Shown here in pieces: positions 1-7,723 of a DNA stretch of 64,000 nucleotides. The DNA comes from an uncultured Lachnospiraceae bacterium (GTDB taxonomy: Bacteria; Bacillota; Clostridia; Lachnospirales; Lachnospiraceae). Where the stretch lies: contig CANRDO010000001.1 in the NCBI GenBank assembly GCA_947629385.1, positions 43,535 through 107,534 on the forward strand, read 5' to 3'. Each line of letters opens with the position of its first letter. The stretch's first letter is position 1. The position numbers and the translations under genes were made by a program. The notes under the pieces are model-generated. The model worked only from the letters and a program-made list of their open reading frames with translations. It did not search any database and was not told the DNA's origin.

Positions 1-26
1 GATCGCAGAATAGACGTAACACACAC

Positions 27-55
27 TTGGCGAATTCGGATTGCTGTAGTATAAT
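27..55 (+). promoter_or_regulatory. sigma-A promoter upstream of the Na/Pi cotransporter
   Basis: TTGGCG at 27-32 and TATAAT at 50-55 are separated by exactly 17 bases. Transcription would start near 62, leaving a leader of about 78 bases before the cotransporter gene. Predicted from sequence only. Confidence 0.6.
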
Positions 56-139
56 CAGTTTGCATTGCGTTTCTCGATATCAAAATCAATCGCGTGAGGG
101 AGGACGCGGGCCTGTCGCGGCAGCGCCCGAAAAGTACTT

Positions 140-1786
140 ATGGGAATCGGCAGTATCGTTTCATTGCTGGGAGGCCTCGGTCTCTTTCTGTTCGGAATGA
201 AATATATGGGAGAAGGGCTTGAGCTGGCGGCCGGCCCGAAGATGAAGGATCTTCTGGAGCGGCTGACGCGCAACCGCATCATGGGCTTCTTTCTGGGAGC
301 GCTCGTCACGGTTGTGATCCAGTCGTCCTCCGCGACGACGGTCATGGTCATGGGCTTCATCAACGCTGAGATCATGGATCTTGCGCAGGCAACCGGCGTC
401 ATCTTCGGCGCGAACATCGGTACGACGATCACGAGTGTCCTGATTGCGCTCGACGTCTCCGGGATCGCGCCGGTCTGTATCTGCCTCGGCGCGGTGATGC
501 TTCTGTACGCGAAGCGAAAGAAGAACCGCTACATCGGACAGGTCATTCTGGGCTTCGGTATCCTGTTTCAGGGCTTGCACACGATGAGCGCGGCGATGTC
601 CCCGCTCAAGGATTCTGAGCTGTTCCAGAATTTCATCATGAACGCGAAAAACCCGCTGCTCGGTTTTGCGGTGGGTGTGGTTCTCTGTGCGGTTATTCAG
701 AGCTCGTCCGCAGCGGTCGGTGTGCTGCAGGCTCTGGCGATGCAGGGCCTTATGCCGATCTACTTTGCCGGCTTCCTGATCTGCGGGATCAACGTCGGCT
801 CCTCGACTCCGCCGCTTCTGTCCGCGCTGAACGCGAAGAACAACGCGAAGCGCGCGGCGATGATCTACCTGATCTTCAACATCGTCGGCGCGATCCTGTT
901 CATGCCGTTGACGATGCTGACGCCACTTACTTCTATCATAGAAACCTACGTCCCGAACGGGGCGTTCCAGATCTCAGTTTATCATATCTTATTTAAGATT
1001 GTGACAGGTGTGATTCTGCTTCCGCTCGTGAATCTTGTCGTGAAGTGGACCTACATGCTGATCCCGAAGCAGGCGCACGAGAGCGCGTTCCGCTTCGAGT
1101 ATATCGATCCGAACATGAGCGGCTCTCCCGCGGTTGTCGCGCTCCAGGTCGGCAAGGAGGTTGAGCGTATGGCCGGGATCGTGAAGGACGACCTGGCGGG
1201 CGCTACGGACGGCCTGCTTCAGCACAGTATGGCAGAGGCGAATCATGTGCGGGAGGGTGAGCAGGTGATCGACTACCTTGCGTCGGAGATTACCGGATAC
1301 CTTTCAAAGGTCAACACCGTGGCGATGCCCGCGCAGGTATCACAGTACATGGGCTGCGCGTTTCATGTCATCAACGATCTGGAGCAGATCGGCGACCATG
1401 CAGTCAAGATCCTTGACCAGACAGAGAAATGTGTGGAGGAGGGATTGGTCTATACGGAGGCAGCTCAGGAGGAGCTTTCTGAGATCTATCAGCGGGTAAA
1501 TGAGCTTCTGGGCGACGCGCTGCGATTGTTCCATGATCAGATGGCGCTCACGCCGGAGATCTGGCTGGATCTGCGCAAGCAGGAGCGCAAGATCATCAAA
1601 CGCGTGACAAAGGCGCAGTCGAACCACATGGAACGGCTGCAGCGCAAGGAGTGCACGTTCGAGCAGGGTCTGACTTTTGTGGAGGTGCTGAACAGCTACC
1701 TGCGTATCGTGAACCACTCGATCAACATTGCGGAAGCGATCGGCGGCGATATGACGACGGCCTATTCCAGGATCGAGCAGCTTTAA
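140..1786 (+). CDS. Na/Pi cotransporter family protein with C-terminal PhoU-like domain
   Basis: Predicted inner-membrane sodium-coupled phosphate transporter of the NptA/PNaS family. The 548-residue protein has hydrophobic segments through about residue 310. They contain the two inverted QSSSA(T/A) repeats (near residues 60 and 185) that form the substrate site in this family. A helical PhoU-like domain occupies about 340-548, as in bacterial NptA proteins. The ATG at 140 puts the conserved SLLGGLGLFLFGM start at the N-terminus, but the ribosome-binding site in front of it is weak. A promoter lies at 27-55. The gene is transcribed alone or with the tiny ORF behind it. PhoU-like tails on these transporters are thought to gate phosphate uptake; that role is by family analogy. 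Confidence 0.9.
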   Translation: MGIGSIVSLLGGLGLFLFGMKYMGEGLELAAGPKMKDLLERLTRNRIMGFFLGALVTVVIQSSSATTVMVMGFINAEIMDLAQATGVIFGANIGTTITSVLIALDVSGIAPVCICLGAVMLLYAKRKKNRYIGQVILGFGILFQGLHTMSAAMSPLKDSELFQNFIMNAKNPLLGFAVGVVLCAVIQSSSAAVGVLQALAMQGLMPIYFAGFLICGINVGSSTPPLLSALNAKNNAKRAAMIYLIFNIVGAILFMPLTMLTPLTSIIETYVPNGAFQISVYHILFKIVTGVILLPLVNLVVKWTYMLIPKQAHESAFRFEYIDPNMSGSPAVVALQVGKEVERMAGIVKDDLAGATDGLLQHSMAEANHVREGEQVIDYLASEITGYLSKVNTVAMPAQVSQYMGCAFHVINDLEQIGDHAVKILDQTEKCVEEGLVYTEAAQEELSEIYQRVNELLGDALRLFHDQMALTPEIWLDLRKQERKIIKRVTKAQSNHMERLQRKECTFEQGLTFVEVLNSYLRIVNHSINIAEAIGGDMTTAYSRIEQL

Positions 1787-1804
1787 GATAATAAGGAGGG
1801 GAAT

Positions 1805-1873
1805 ATGAAGCAGATTAGTATAAGGAAAAAGATGGCGGCCTGGCTGACGGCGGCGGGCGACAGCGCGGATTGA
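1805..1873 (+). CDS. Possible 22-residue small protein or truncated gene start
   Basis: A near-perfect ribosome-binding site (AAGGAGGGG) stands a few bases before an ATG that opens a 22-codon frame, beginning MKQISIRKKMAAWL and ending TGA at 1871-1873. The composition, basic then hydrophobic, resembles a truncated signal peptide or the beginning of a lost gene. The stop overlaps the -35 element of a predicted promoter. I do not recognise a family. It may be a genuine small peptide, a translated remnant, or meaningless. Confidence 0.3.
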   Translation: MKQISIRKKMAAWLTAAGDSAD

Positions 1874-1898
1874 CCCTTTGTGAGGACCGTAGTATGCT
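1870..1898 (+). promoter_or_regulatory. Predicted sigma-A promoter
   Basis: TTGACC at 1870-1875 and TATGCT at 1893-1898 with a 17-base spacer. It is the first of two promoters in the 1874-2161 intergenic stretch and points towards the 172-residue gene and the CstA gene. Confidence 0.5.
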
Positions 1899-1933
1899 CT
1901 TGCGCGATCATGTGCGATAATGAATAAATATAC

Positions 1934-1962
1934 TTGCTTTTTTTCCGTATCAGTGTTAGAAT
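1934..1962 (+). promoter_or_regulatory. Predicted second sigma-A promoter
   Basis: TTGCTT at 1934-1939 and TAGAAT at 1957-1962 with a 17-base spacer. A transcript started near 1969 would meet the terminator hairpin at 2039-2067 after roughly 100 bases. This suggests either an attenuated leader or a short RNA. Confidence 0.45.
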
Positions 1963-2038
1963 TTTTATGGTTTTTTAAGAAATTTAGATTTTGTTTAGAT
2001 TCAGCACAGAACAAAGGGGTTTGCTGCGGAACCATATT

Positions 2039-2067
2039 GTCGGCACCCTTTGTGTGCCGGCTTTTTT
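2039..2067 (+). terminator. Intrinsic terminator or leader attenuator
   Basis: An 8-bp stem (GTCGGCAC with GTGCCGGC, one G-U pair) around a 7-base loop is followed by six T. It lies 94 bases before the start of the 172-residue gene and downstream of two predicted promoters. It therefore either ends the upstream transcription unit or attenuates the downstream operon. Confidence 0.6.
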
Positions 2068-2161
2068 GTGCGTGGGGCGCATTTTTTTGTGGGGTCGGTA
2101 GTTTGGCGCTTTAAACGAACAGAGTTTCCGCACAGGGATTTTGAATACGGGGTGAGAACGC

Positions 2162-2680
2162 ATGGAGCTTAAGCTAAGTCGCGAGGAGATTCTGGAGAAG
2201 CTTCTGGACAGCTACGAAGCATATTTTGATGTCGAGCGGATCAGCGATCCGCCGAAGGAGCTTCCGCTTGTGGCAACCTGTCGCTTCTATGTGCACTCCG
2301 AGAAGTATGTTCTGATCAAAAAGGCGAAGCTCTGGGAGGCGGACAGCAACGAGTTCGTCTATCTGTTCTCCGTCCCTCAGCTGACGGAGGAAATATTTGA
2401 AGCCTGCAAGGCATACGCTTATGAAGAAGGCATGAAGCTGATCGATCCGAAGCCGGGGCACATGTACAGCTATATCACGGCAGTTTTTATCTGCGACAGC
2501 TGTGTGCCGGAGGCGAAGCGGGCGCTTAAGAAGTGCAGGGTATACAAAAGTTTTCATTTTTCGTGGTATGGGTGGATGAACCTCCATACGGCCGCGGTCG
2601 TCCGGGAAGGAAGCGAGATCTTCACGAACCGGATGGGGCGCAGCAACGCGAAATTTATGAAAAAGATACTAAATTCATGA
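2162..2680 (+). CDS. Conserved-looking hypothetical protein next to CstA
   Basis: The 172-residue soluble protein has no signal peptide or membrane segment and mixes charged and aromatic residues. I do not recognise its family. Visible features are an N-terminal acidic/basic helix (residues 1-20), a hydrophobic beta-rich middle, a CDSC pair at about residues 117-120 and a YGWMNLHTAA segment near 143. The ATG follows GGGGTGAG. The CstA gene starts only 25 bases after its stop, so the two are probably cotranscribed. An accessory or regulatory role for the transporter is inferred only from position. Confidence 0.7.
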   Translation: MELKLSREEILEKLLDSYEAYFDVERISDPPKELPLVATCRFYVHSEKYVLIKKAKLWEADSNEFVYLFSVPQLTEEIFEACKAYAYEEGMKLIDPKPGHMYSYITAVFICDSCVPEAKRALKKCRVYKSFHFSWYGWMNLHTAAVVREGSEIFTNRMGRSNAKFMKKILNS

Positions 2681-2705
2681 AAAGAAAAAGGAGGCAGTAA
2701 AAAAC

Positions 2706-4427
2706 ATGAATGCGGTAGTAATCTTACTCGTAGGTGTCGCTGTTCTTGTTCTCGGCTATCTTTTCTACGGAAAGTGGCTGGCAGAGCAGTGGGGCGTAGA
2801 GCCGAACAGAACGACTCCTGCACACGAACTCGAGGACGGAAACGACTACGTTCCGGCAAAGGCTCCGGTGCTGATGGGACATCACTTCTCATCCATCGCG
2901 GGCGCAGGTCCGATCAACGGACCGATCCAGGCAGCAGTGTTCGGCTGGGTTCCGGTCATGCTGTGGGTGCTGATCGGCGGTATCTTCTTTGGCGCAATGC
3001 ACGACTTCGGCGCGCTGTTCGCGTCCGTGCGCAACAAAGGCCAGTCGATCGGTGAGGTTATCGCTACCAGTATCGGTTCCCGTGCGAAGAAGCTGTTCAT
3101 CATCTTCTCGTACCTGACCCTGATCCTCGTGGTGGCGGCGTTCGCGTCGATCGTCGCGAACACCTTCAAGGCTACATATGACGAGGCGGGCGTGCTTGAC
3201 AAGGCGGCAAGCTCCGCAAACGCTTCGACGGCCATGATTTCTGTGCTGTTCATTCTCATCGCGATCGTGTTTGGCCTGATGGTCTACAGAAAGAACGCGT
3301 CCCTGGTGGTTTCCACTGTTGTCGGCGTGGCGGTGATCATCGCATGTATGGCGATCGGTCTGAACTTCCATCCGATCTATCTGAGCGGCAACACCTGGAT
3401 GATCATCGTAGGTATCTACATCGCGATCGCTTCGGTCACTCCGGTGTGGATCCTGCTTCAGCCGCGTGACTACCTGAGCTCTTTCCTGCTCTATGGCATG
3501 ATGATCGTGGCAGTGGTAGGCATCATCGGCGCTCATCCGGCACTTGAGATCCCGGCGTTCACGGGCTTCGTTGACAAGGCAACGGCAGGCGCGGGCACCT
3601 CTCTTGGAAGCCTGTTCCCGGCTCTGTTCGTCACGATCGCGTGCGGCGCTATCTCCGGTTTCCACTCGCTGGTAGGCTCCGGTACGACGGCAAAGCAGCT
3701 CGACAAGGAAGGCGACGCGAAGCCGATCGCTTACGGCGGAATGCTGATCGAGTGCGGACTTGCGCTGATTTCTCTCTGCGCGGTTGGTTACATCTGGAAG
3801 GATTATGTTCCGGGCGGAATCACGAACCCGACGCAGGTATTTGCAACCGGTATCTCCCGTATGTGCGCGACAATTCCGTTCCTGAAGGGCGCGGAGAGCG
3901 TGATCTACGCAATGCTGATCCTTGCGGTATCCGCGTTCTGCCTGACCTCTCTCGACACGGCGACTCGTCTGGCTCGTTACATGTTCCAGGAGTTCTGGCT
4001 TGAGCCGGGACAGACCTACAAGGATGTGACAGGCATCAAGAAGACTCTGACGAACCCGTACGTGGCGACGATCATCACGGTGGTGCTCGGCATCGCGCTC
4101 GGCATGACCGGTTACTCGAACATCTGGCCGCTGTTCGGCGCTGCCAACCAGCTGCTCGCAGCTCTCGGCCTTCTGGCTGTCGCTGCATGGCTCGGCAAGC
4201 TCGGCAAGAACAACAAGATGTTCCTGTTCCCGATGGCGTTTATGCTGGTGGTTACGATCGTATCCCTGTGCCAGACCATTCTGACGAACTTCAGAAACGC
4301 GACCGCGGCAGGCGCCGTTGGTACCGGCTGGATGTGGACGCGCGCAGGTATTGCGGTACTGCTTGTCATCCTTGCGGTTGTGCTTGCAATCGAGGGTATC
4401 CAGACGCTGACGAAGCAGAAGAAGTAA
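2706..4427 (+). CDS. cstA: CstA-family carbon starvation / pyruvate transporter
   Basis: Predicted polytopic membrane permease of 573 residues in the carbon starvation CstA family (BtsT/CstA), whose characterised members import peptides or pyruvate. Family hallmarks are visible: the VPAKAPVLMGHHFSSIAGAGPI segment early in the protein (about residues 43-64), a WILLQPRDYLSSF motif (about residues 249-261), and the CGAISGFHSLVGSGTTAKQL segment (near residue 312). Length matches the shorter CstA form of Firmicutes. The ribosome-binding site AAAGGAGG lies 10 bases before the ATG. The gene ends the small operon and is followed by a strong terminator. Pyruvate versus peptide substrate cannot be decided here. 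Confidence 0.9.
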   Translation: MNAVVILLVGVAVLVLGYLFYGKWLAEQWGVEPNRTTPAHELEDGNDYVPAKAPVLMGHHFSSIAGAGPINGPIQAAVFGWVPVMLWVLIGGIFFGAMHDFGALFASVRNKGQSIGEVIATSIGSRAKKLFIIFSYLTLILVVAAFASIVANTFKATYDEAGVLDKAASSANASTAMISVLFILIAIVFGLMVYRKNASLVVSTVVGVAVIIACMAIGLNFHPIYLSGNTWMIIVGIYIAIASVTPVWILLQPRDYLSSFLLYGMMIVAVVGIIGAHPALEIPAFTGFVDKATAGAGTSLGSLFPALFVTIACGAISGFHSLVGSGTTAKQLDKEGDAKPIAYGGMLIECGLALISLCAVGYIWKDYVPGGITNPTQVFATGISRMCATIPFLKGAESVIYAMLILAVSAFCLTSLDTATRLARYMFQEFWLEPGQTYKDVTGIKKTLTNPYVATIITVVLGIALGMTGYSNIWPLFGAANQLLAALGLLAVAAWLGKLGKNNKMFLFPMAFMLVVTIVSLCQTILTNFRNATAAGAVGTGWMWTRAGIAVLLVILAVVLAIEGIQTLTKQKK

Positions 4428-4473
4428 TAAATTCTGCAATCGCGCGAAAACGAAAATTTGAGACAACAAAAGC

Positions 4474-4506
4474 GAAGACCCCGGAGAGAAAACTCCGGGG
4501 TCTTTT
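4474..4506 (+). terminator. Intrinsic terminator after cstA
   Basis: A GC-rich perfect stem (GACCCCGGAG with CTCCGGGGTC) around an AGAAAA loop is preceded by A and followed by TTTT. It isolates the cstA unit from the exopolysaccharide locus. Confidence 0.9.
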
Positions 4507-4613
4507 CATGTATATTCATCCTTTCAGTCTTAGATATTTCAGAAAATGGCAAATTTAAATATAAAATTAACAGTTATCATTTCTGGAAATAATTTATAAA
4601 AGCAATGGAACGG

Positions 4614-4642
4614 TTGACATACGTGTTTTCAGATGATAAAAT
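4614..4642 (+). promoter_or_regulatory. Main promoter of the exopolysaccharide operon
   Basis: TTGACA at 4614-4619 and TAAAAT at 4637-4642 with a 17-base spacer, a near-consensus sigma-A promoter. It sits in the 505-base gap between cstA and loaP and would give a leader RNA of about 280 bases. Besides the cstA terminator, the gap holds two hairpins; I see no gene in it. Confidence 0.8.
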
Positions 4643-4678
4643 TCCATCATATCAACCATAAAAAGGGGAAATATATAG

Positions 4679-4700
4679 AAAAGAGTTAATCAACTCTTTT
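4679..4700 (+). terminator. Leader hairpin with T-rich 3' arm (possible attenuator)
   Basis: A perfect 9-bp inverted repeat (AAAAGAGTT with AACTCTTTT) around a 4-base loop AATC lies about 30 bases after the expected transcription start. The 3' arm ends in TTTT, so it could act as a weak early terminator in the loaP leader. The stem is AT-rich, so strength is uncertain. Confidence 0.45.
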
Positions 4701-4789
4701 AATGTATGAAATGGGAACACAACGACAGCAGGGTACAAAATCCGGAAAGCTGTGAATCGTCGCTTCGCCGCGTCCACAGTGCCGGGTGT

Positions 4790-4839
4790 CATAGCGGAAA
4801 AAGGATCCGCCTGAAAGAGGGCGGAATGGCGAAGCTATG
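4790..4839 (+). promoter_or_regulatory. Nested leader RNA hairpin upstream of loaP
   Basis: An outer 6-bp pairing (CATAGC 4790-4795 with GCTATG 4834-4839) encloses a perfect inner stem (TCCGCC 4806-4811 with GGCGGA 4820-4825) with an 8-base purine-rich loop. LoaP proteins are known to bind a short hairpin in the 5' leader of the operons they antiterminate. This structure, about 95 bases before the loaP start, is the best candidate for that element. Confidence 0.45.
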
Positions 4840-4932
4840 CCGTTTGGAGTTTTACATGGCAGCCCGCCGGTTTGGTGAAAGCTCAGCCGGGCGGAAGCAG
4901 AGCAGCGGAGAAGCAGGGACAGGAGGCAGGGC

Positions 4933-5439
4933 ATGTGGTATGTGATGCAGGTAAAGACAAGCACAGAGGAGAACATAAAGCTTCAGTGCGAGAGAGTGAT
5001 CCCGGCCAGCGTGCTTGAAAGATGCTTCTTGCCGTATTACAAAGAGCGGAAGCACGTTCAGGGGGAATGGAAGACATTTCAGAAGATCCTTTTTCCGGGC
5101 TATGTATTTGTAGTTACAGATGAGTTGGAAAAGCTATACCCCTGTCTCAGGAAAGTGCAGGGGCTTACAAAGATGCTGGGAGCAGACAAGGAGATCATCC
5201 CGCTGAGCGACCGGGAAGTCACCTTCCTGAGACGGATGGGCGGCGAGGATCTGCTCGTGGAAATGTCGGAGGGCATCATAGAAGGCGGAGCGGTGACGGT
5301 CACATCAGGGCCATTGATGGGAATGGAAGGCCTGATCAAAAGGATCGACCGGCATAAGCGAAAAGCCTGGCTGGAAACAGACATGTTTGGAAGAAAACAG
5401 ACTGTGCAGGTCGGGCTGGAAATTGTAGAGAAGAGATAA
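4933..5439 (+). CDS. loaP: LoaP-type NusG paralogue (transcription antiterminator)
   Basis: Specialised NusG-family elongation factor of 168 residues. The NGN domain starts at residue 1 with the typical WYVMQV strand and includes FPGYVFV at about residues 54-60. A short linker and a KOW domain (about 119-146, with a GPLMGMEG turn) follow. Unlike housekeeping NusG it is the first gene of a polysaccharide operon. This is the hallmark position of LoaP, which lets RNA polymerase read through terminators in long EPS or polyketide operons. AGGAGG stands 6 bases before the ATG. The promoter at 4614 and leader hairpins precede it. Assignment to LoaP rather than another NusG paralogue rests on context and length. 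Confidence 0.85.
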   Translation: MWYVMQVKTSTEENIKLQCERVIPASVLERCFLPYYKERKHVQGEWKTFQKILFPGYVFVVTDELEKLYPCLRKVQGLTKMLGADKEIIPLSDREVTFLRRMGGEDLLVEMSEGIIEGGAVTVTSGPLMGMEGLIKRIDRHKRKAWLETDMFGRKQTVQVGLEIVEKR

Positions 5440-5503
5440 GAGACTCCGGCAGCCGGGTATAAAGGCTGGACGGAGTCCGATTTTTGCGAGGAGGGTACAA
5501 GCT

Positions 5504-6946
5504 GTGTACAGGAAACTCTCACAGGGCTGGCTGAAGCATCTGGATTTCATCGTGCTGGACCTGTTGTGTCTGCACGCGGCTTTTGTGTTTGCCTACATGG
5601 TGCGGCATGGGATCCGGAACCCCTATGCCATAGAGGATTACAGGGGCATCGCGATCATCTTTACCCTGACGGATCTGTTGCTGATCGTGTTTTTCAGCTC
5701 GCTGTCGGACGTGCTGAAACGGGAGTTCCGGAGGGAATTTACGACGACGCTGGTACATACGGCGCTGCTGGCGATCACAGTGTCCTTCTATCTGTTTTCG
5801 GCACAGAGCGGGGATACGTATTCGCGTGTGTTTTATTACACGATGATTGCGCTCTATTTCTGCCTGACCCTTCTGACGCGAATGCTATGGAAGGTGGTTC
5901 TCCGGAAGAGTCCGATCAGGAATAAAACGGTACTCTTCCTGATCGTATCGTCCCAAAACGCAGAGAAGACAGTTGAAGATATCCAAAAAAACAGTCATGG
6001 ATTGTACCAGATACCGGGGATGGCTGTCATCGACCGAGATATGCGCGGCCGGGCGATTGCCGGCGTACCGGTGGCGGCCTGCAGGGAAGACGTCATCGAA
6101 TATCTGAAGCGGGAATGGGTGGACGAGGTGCTGGTCGCGGTTCCGAAAGAGTCATCGGAGGAACTGTACCAGACCCTGATTGAGATGGGGCTCGTTGTCC
6201 ATATAAAGCTGGACAGTCTGAAGCGCTACGCGGAGCAGACGCAGACCGTGGAATATCTGGGGGACAACATGGTGATCACTTACAGCCTCGGAAGCGTTAC
6301 GCTCGGACAGGCGTTCGTGAAGCGGACAATCGACATCGTCGGGGGACTGGTGGGCTGTCTGGCTACCGGAGTGCTATATGTTTTAATCGCTCCCTTCATC
6401 TACATAAATTCACCCGGTCCGATCTTTTTTTCGCAGACACGCGTGGGGTGCAACGGCAAGAAGTTCAAGATGTACAAGTTCCGCAGCATGTGCCTGGACG
6501 CAGAAGCGCGAAAGGCAGAGGTGGCCGTGGCCTGCGGACTGGACGGGCAGATGATGTTTAAGTTTGAGGAAGACCCGCGGATCATCGGATCACGAATCCT
6601 GCCGGACGGAACCTATAAGAAGGGAATCGGCAACTTCATCCGGGACTGGAGCCTGGACGAATTCCCTCAGTTCTTCAATGTGCTGAAGGGCGACATGAGT
6701 CTGGTGGGTACGCGCCCGCCGACCGTGGACGAGTGGGAGAAATATGAAGCGCATCATCGGGCGCGGATGTCGGTTCGGCCGGGAATCACCGGTTTGTGGC
6801 AGGTGAGCGGTCGGAGCAGGATCTCGAACTTTGAGGAGGTTGTAGAACTGGATCGACAGTACATATGCGAATGGAGCCTGTGGCTGGATCTGAAGATCCT
6901 GCTGAAGACGGTGAAGGTCGTGTTTTACAGGGATGGGGCGATGTAA
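5504..6946 (+). CDS. Priming polyprenyl-phosphate glycosyl-1-phosphate transferase
   Basis: It starts polysaccharide repeat-unit synthesis by moving a sugar-1-phosphate from a nucleotide sugar onto undecaprenyl phosphate at the membrane. The 480-residue protein has the WbaP/CpsE layout: several N-terminal membrane helices (about 14-125), a CoA-binding-like cytoplasmic domain (about 140-250), and a C-terminal bacterial sugar transferase domain from about residue 272. That domain shows a membrane re-entrant helix, SPGPIFFSQTRVG, FKMYKFRSM, DEFPQFFNVLKGDMSLVGTRP and GLWQVSGR. GTG at 5504 is used because GAGGAGGGT lies just upstream. The sugar cannot be read from sequence. It follows loaP by 64 bases. 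Confidence 0.93.
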   Translation: MYRKLSQGWLKHLDFIVLDLLCLHAAFVFAYMVRHGIRNPYAIEDYRGIAIIFTLTDLLLIVFFSSLSDVLKREFRREFTTTLVHTALLAITVSFYLFSAQSGDTYSRVFYYTMIALYFCLTLLTRMLWKVVLRKSPIRNKTVLFLIVSSQNAEKTVEDIQKNSHGLYQIPGMAVIDRDMRGRAIAGVPVAACREDVIEYLKREWVDEVLVAVPKESSEELYQTLIEMGLVVHIKLDSLKRYAEQTQTVEYLGDNMVITYSLGSVTLGQAFVKRTIDIVGGLVGCLATGVLYVLIAPFIYINSPGPIFFSQTRVGCNGKKFKMYKFRSMCLDAEARKAEVAVACGLDGQMMFKFEEDPRIIGSRILPDGTYKKGIGNFIRDWSLDEFPQFFNVLKGDMSLVGTRPPTVDEWEKYEAHHRARMSVRPGITGLWQVSGRSRISNFEEVVELDRQYICEWSLWLDLKILLKTVKVVFYRDGAM

Positions 6947-6950
6947 GAAA

Positions 6951-6980
6951 TCCCTGTCCGGATTGGTGTCCGGACAGGGA
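6951..6980 (-). terminator. Strong hairpin terminator between the sugar transferase and the PIN gene
   Basis: A perfect 12-bp stem (TCCCTGTCCGGA with TCCGGACAGGGA) encloses a 6-base loop. Read on the minus strand it is followed by TTTCTT, fitting termination of the toxin-antitoxin unit. On the plus strand the T tract is poor, but the stem would still challenge polymerase in the EPS operon. Confidence 0.75.
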
Positions 6981-6985
6981 AGTTG

Positions 6986-7375
6986 TCACAGATATTTTCG
7001 GAAGAAGTCAGGCATTGCCATAATGTCTGATTCGTCTGGGTAATGCTTTTGATTTCCAGTGATGAGGATGGCGCCGCAGAATTTGGCGACCTCATAAAAT
7101 TTTCGGTCAGATTCATCCGTGAATGGGACATCCGGCAACGGATCAGCAATGACTGAGATCCCGGATTTTATGAGAGGTTCCAGAACGGCATTGATCTCCC
7201 ATTCAGAAAAAGGAAATTTCCTGTAATGGAGGACAAGGCTGTATTCCTCAAGAATCCTGTGATCATAGCAGGCCGTAAATTTCCGGCTGAAAACGGCGTT
7301 CAGAATTTCGCTGGCTTTTTTGCCGGGAGACCATAAGGCGGAAACCAGGACATTCGTATCCAGAACAATATTCAT
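6986..7375 (-). CDS. PIN-domain toxin (putative ribonuclease)
   Basis: Small PIN-family protein of 129 residues, the usual length for toxins of type II toxin-antitoxin pairs that cleave RNA with a magnesium centre. The N-terminal LDTNVLVSAL carries the first acidic residue. An EEY segment lies at about 43-45, a DESD acidic cluster at about 87-90, and the C-terminal LITGNQKHYP is typical of the 'putative toxin component, PIN family' group. It starts 2 bases after the stop of the antitoxin and ends at a terminator. Orientation is opposite to the EPS operon. Confidence 0.85.
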   Translation of the reverse strand: MNIVLDTNVLVSALWSPGKKASEILNAVFSRKFTACYDHRILEEYSLVLHYRKFPFSEWEINAVLEPLIKSGISVIADPLPDVPFTDESDRKFYEVAKFCGAILITGNQKHYPDESDIMAMPDFFRKYL

Positions 7376-7377
7376 TT

Positions 7378-7653
7378 TCAGCCTCCGTTTCTTACATCCG
7401 AGATCACGGCGTCAATTCCCTCATCCGTAAGGAAGCCGGCTTTCGCCGCTTTATGACGCATGCTATTAAACGCGATCATCGCCTTTGCCTGACGGACGGC
7501 CTGTACGATCTCATCAAAAGCACCCTCCGGAATATCGATCATCAATGCGGACGGTTTGCCATTGTTGGTAATGATGACCTCATCTCCTGAAGAGAGGTTT
7601 TCCCACATGCTTTTGGTGTCAGTGCGCAAGTCACGAACAGAATAAAAATTCAT
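7378..7653 (-). CDS. Phd/YefM-type antitoxin
   Basis: The 91-residue partner of the PIN toxin. The N-terminal segment MNFYSVRDLRTD is followed by SGDEVIITNNGKPSALMIDI, the characteristic dimer and DNA-binding fold of Phd/YefM antitoxins. The C-terminal helix (about 55-91) would wrap the toxin. I chose the ATG at 7653 because AGGAGG lies 8 bases before it; an upstream in-frame extension lacks a site. Such antitoxins usually bind their own promoter and autoregulate. The gene sits in the 777-base gap between the priming transferase and the first glycosyltransferase. Confidence 0.85.
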   Translation of the reverse strand: MNFYSVRDLRTDTKSMWENLSSGDEVIITNNGKPSALMIDIPEGAFDEIVQAVRQAKAMIAFNSMRHKAAKAGFLTDEGIDAVISDVRNGG

Positions 7654-7723
7654 AAAACCACCTCCTGACGATAGTGTACACGATTGTGTCCAAAATGTCA
7701 ACAGTGGAATCGGGGAGTACAGG

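Noticed and set aside
2889..4469. Long open frame on the minus strand opposite cstA
   Set aside because: It is a shadow of the GC-rich coding frame, with no family features or ribosome-binding site.
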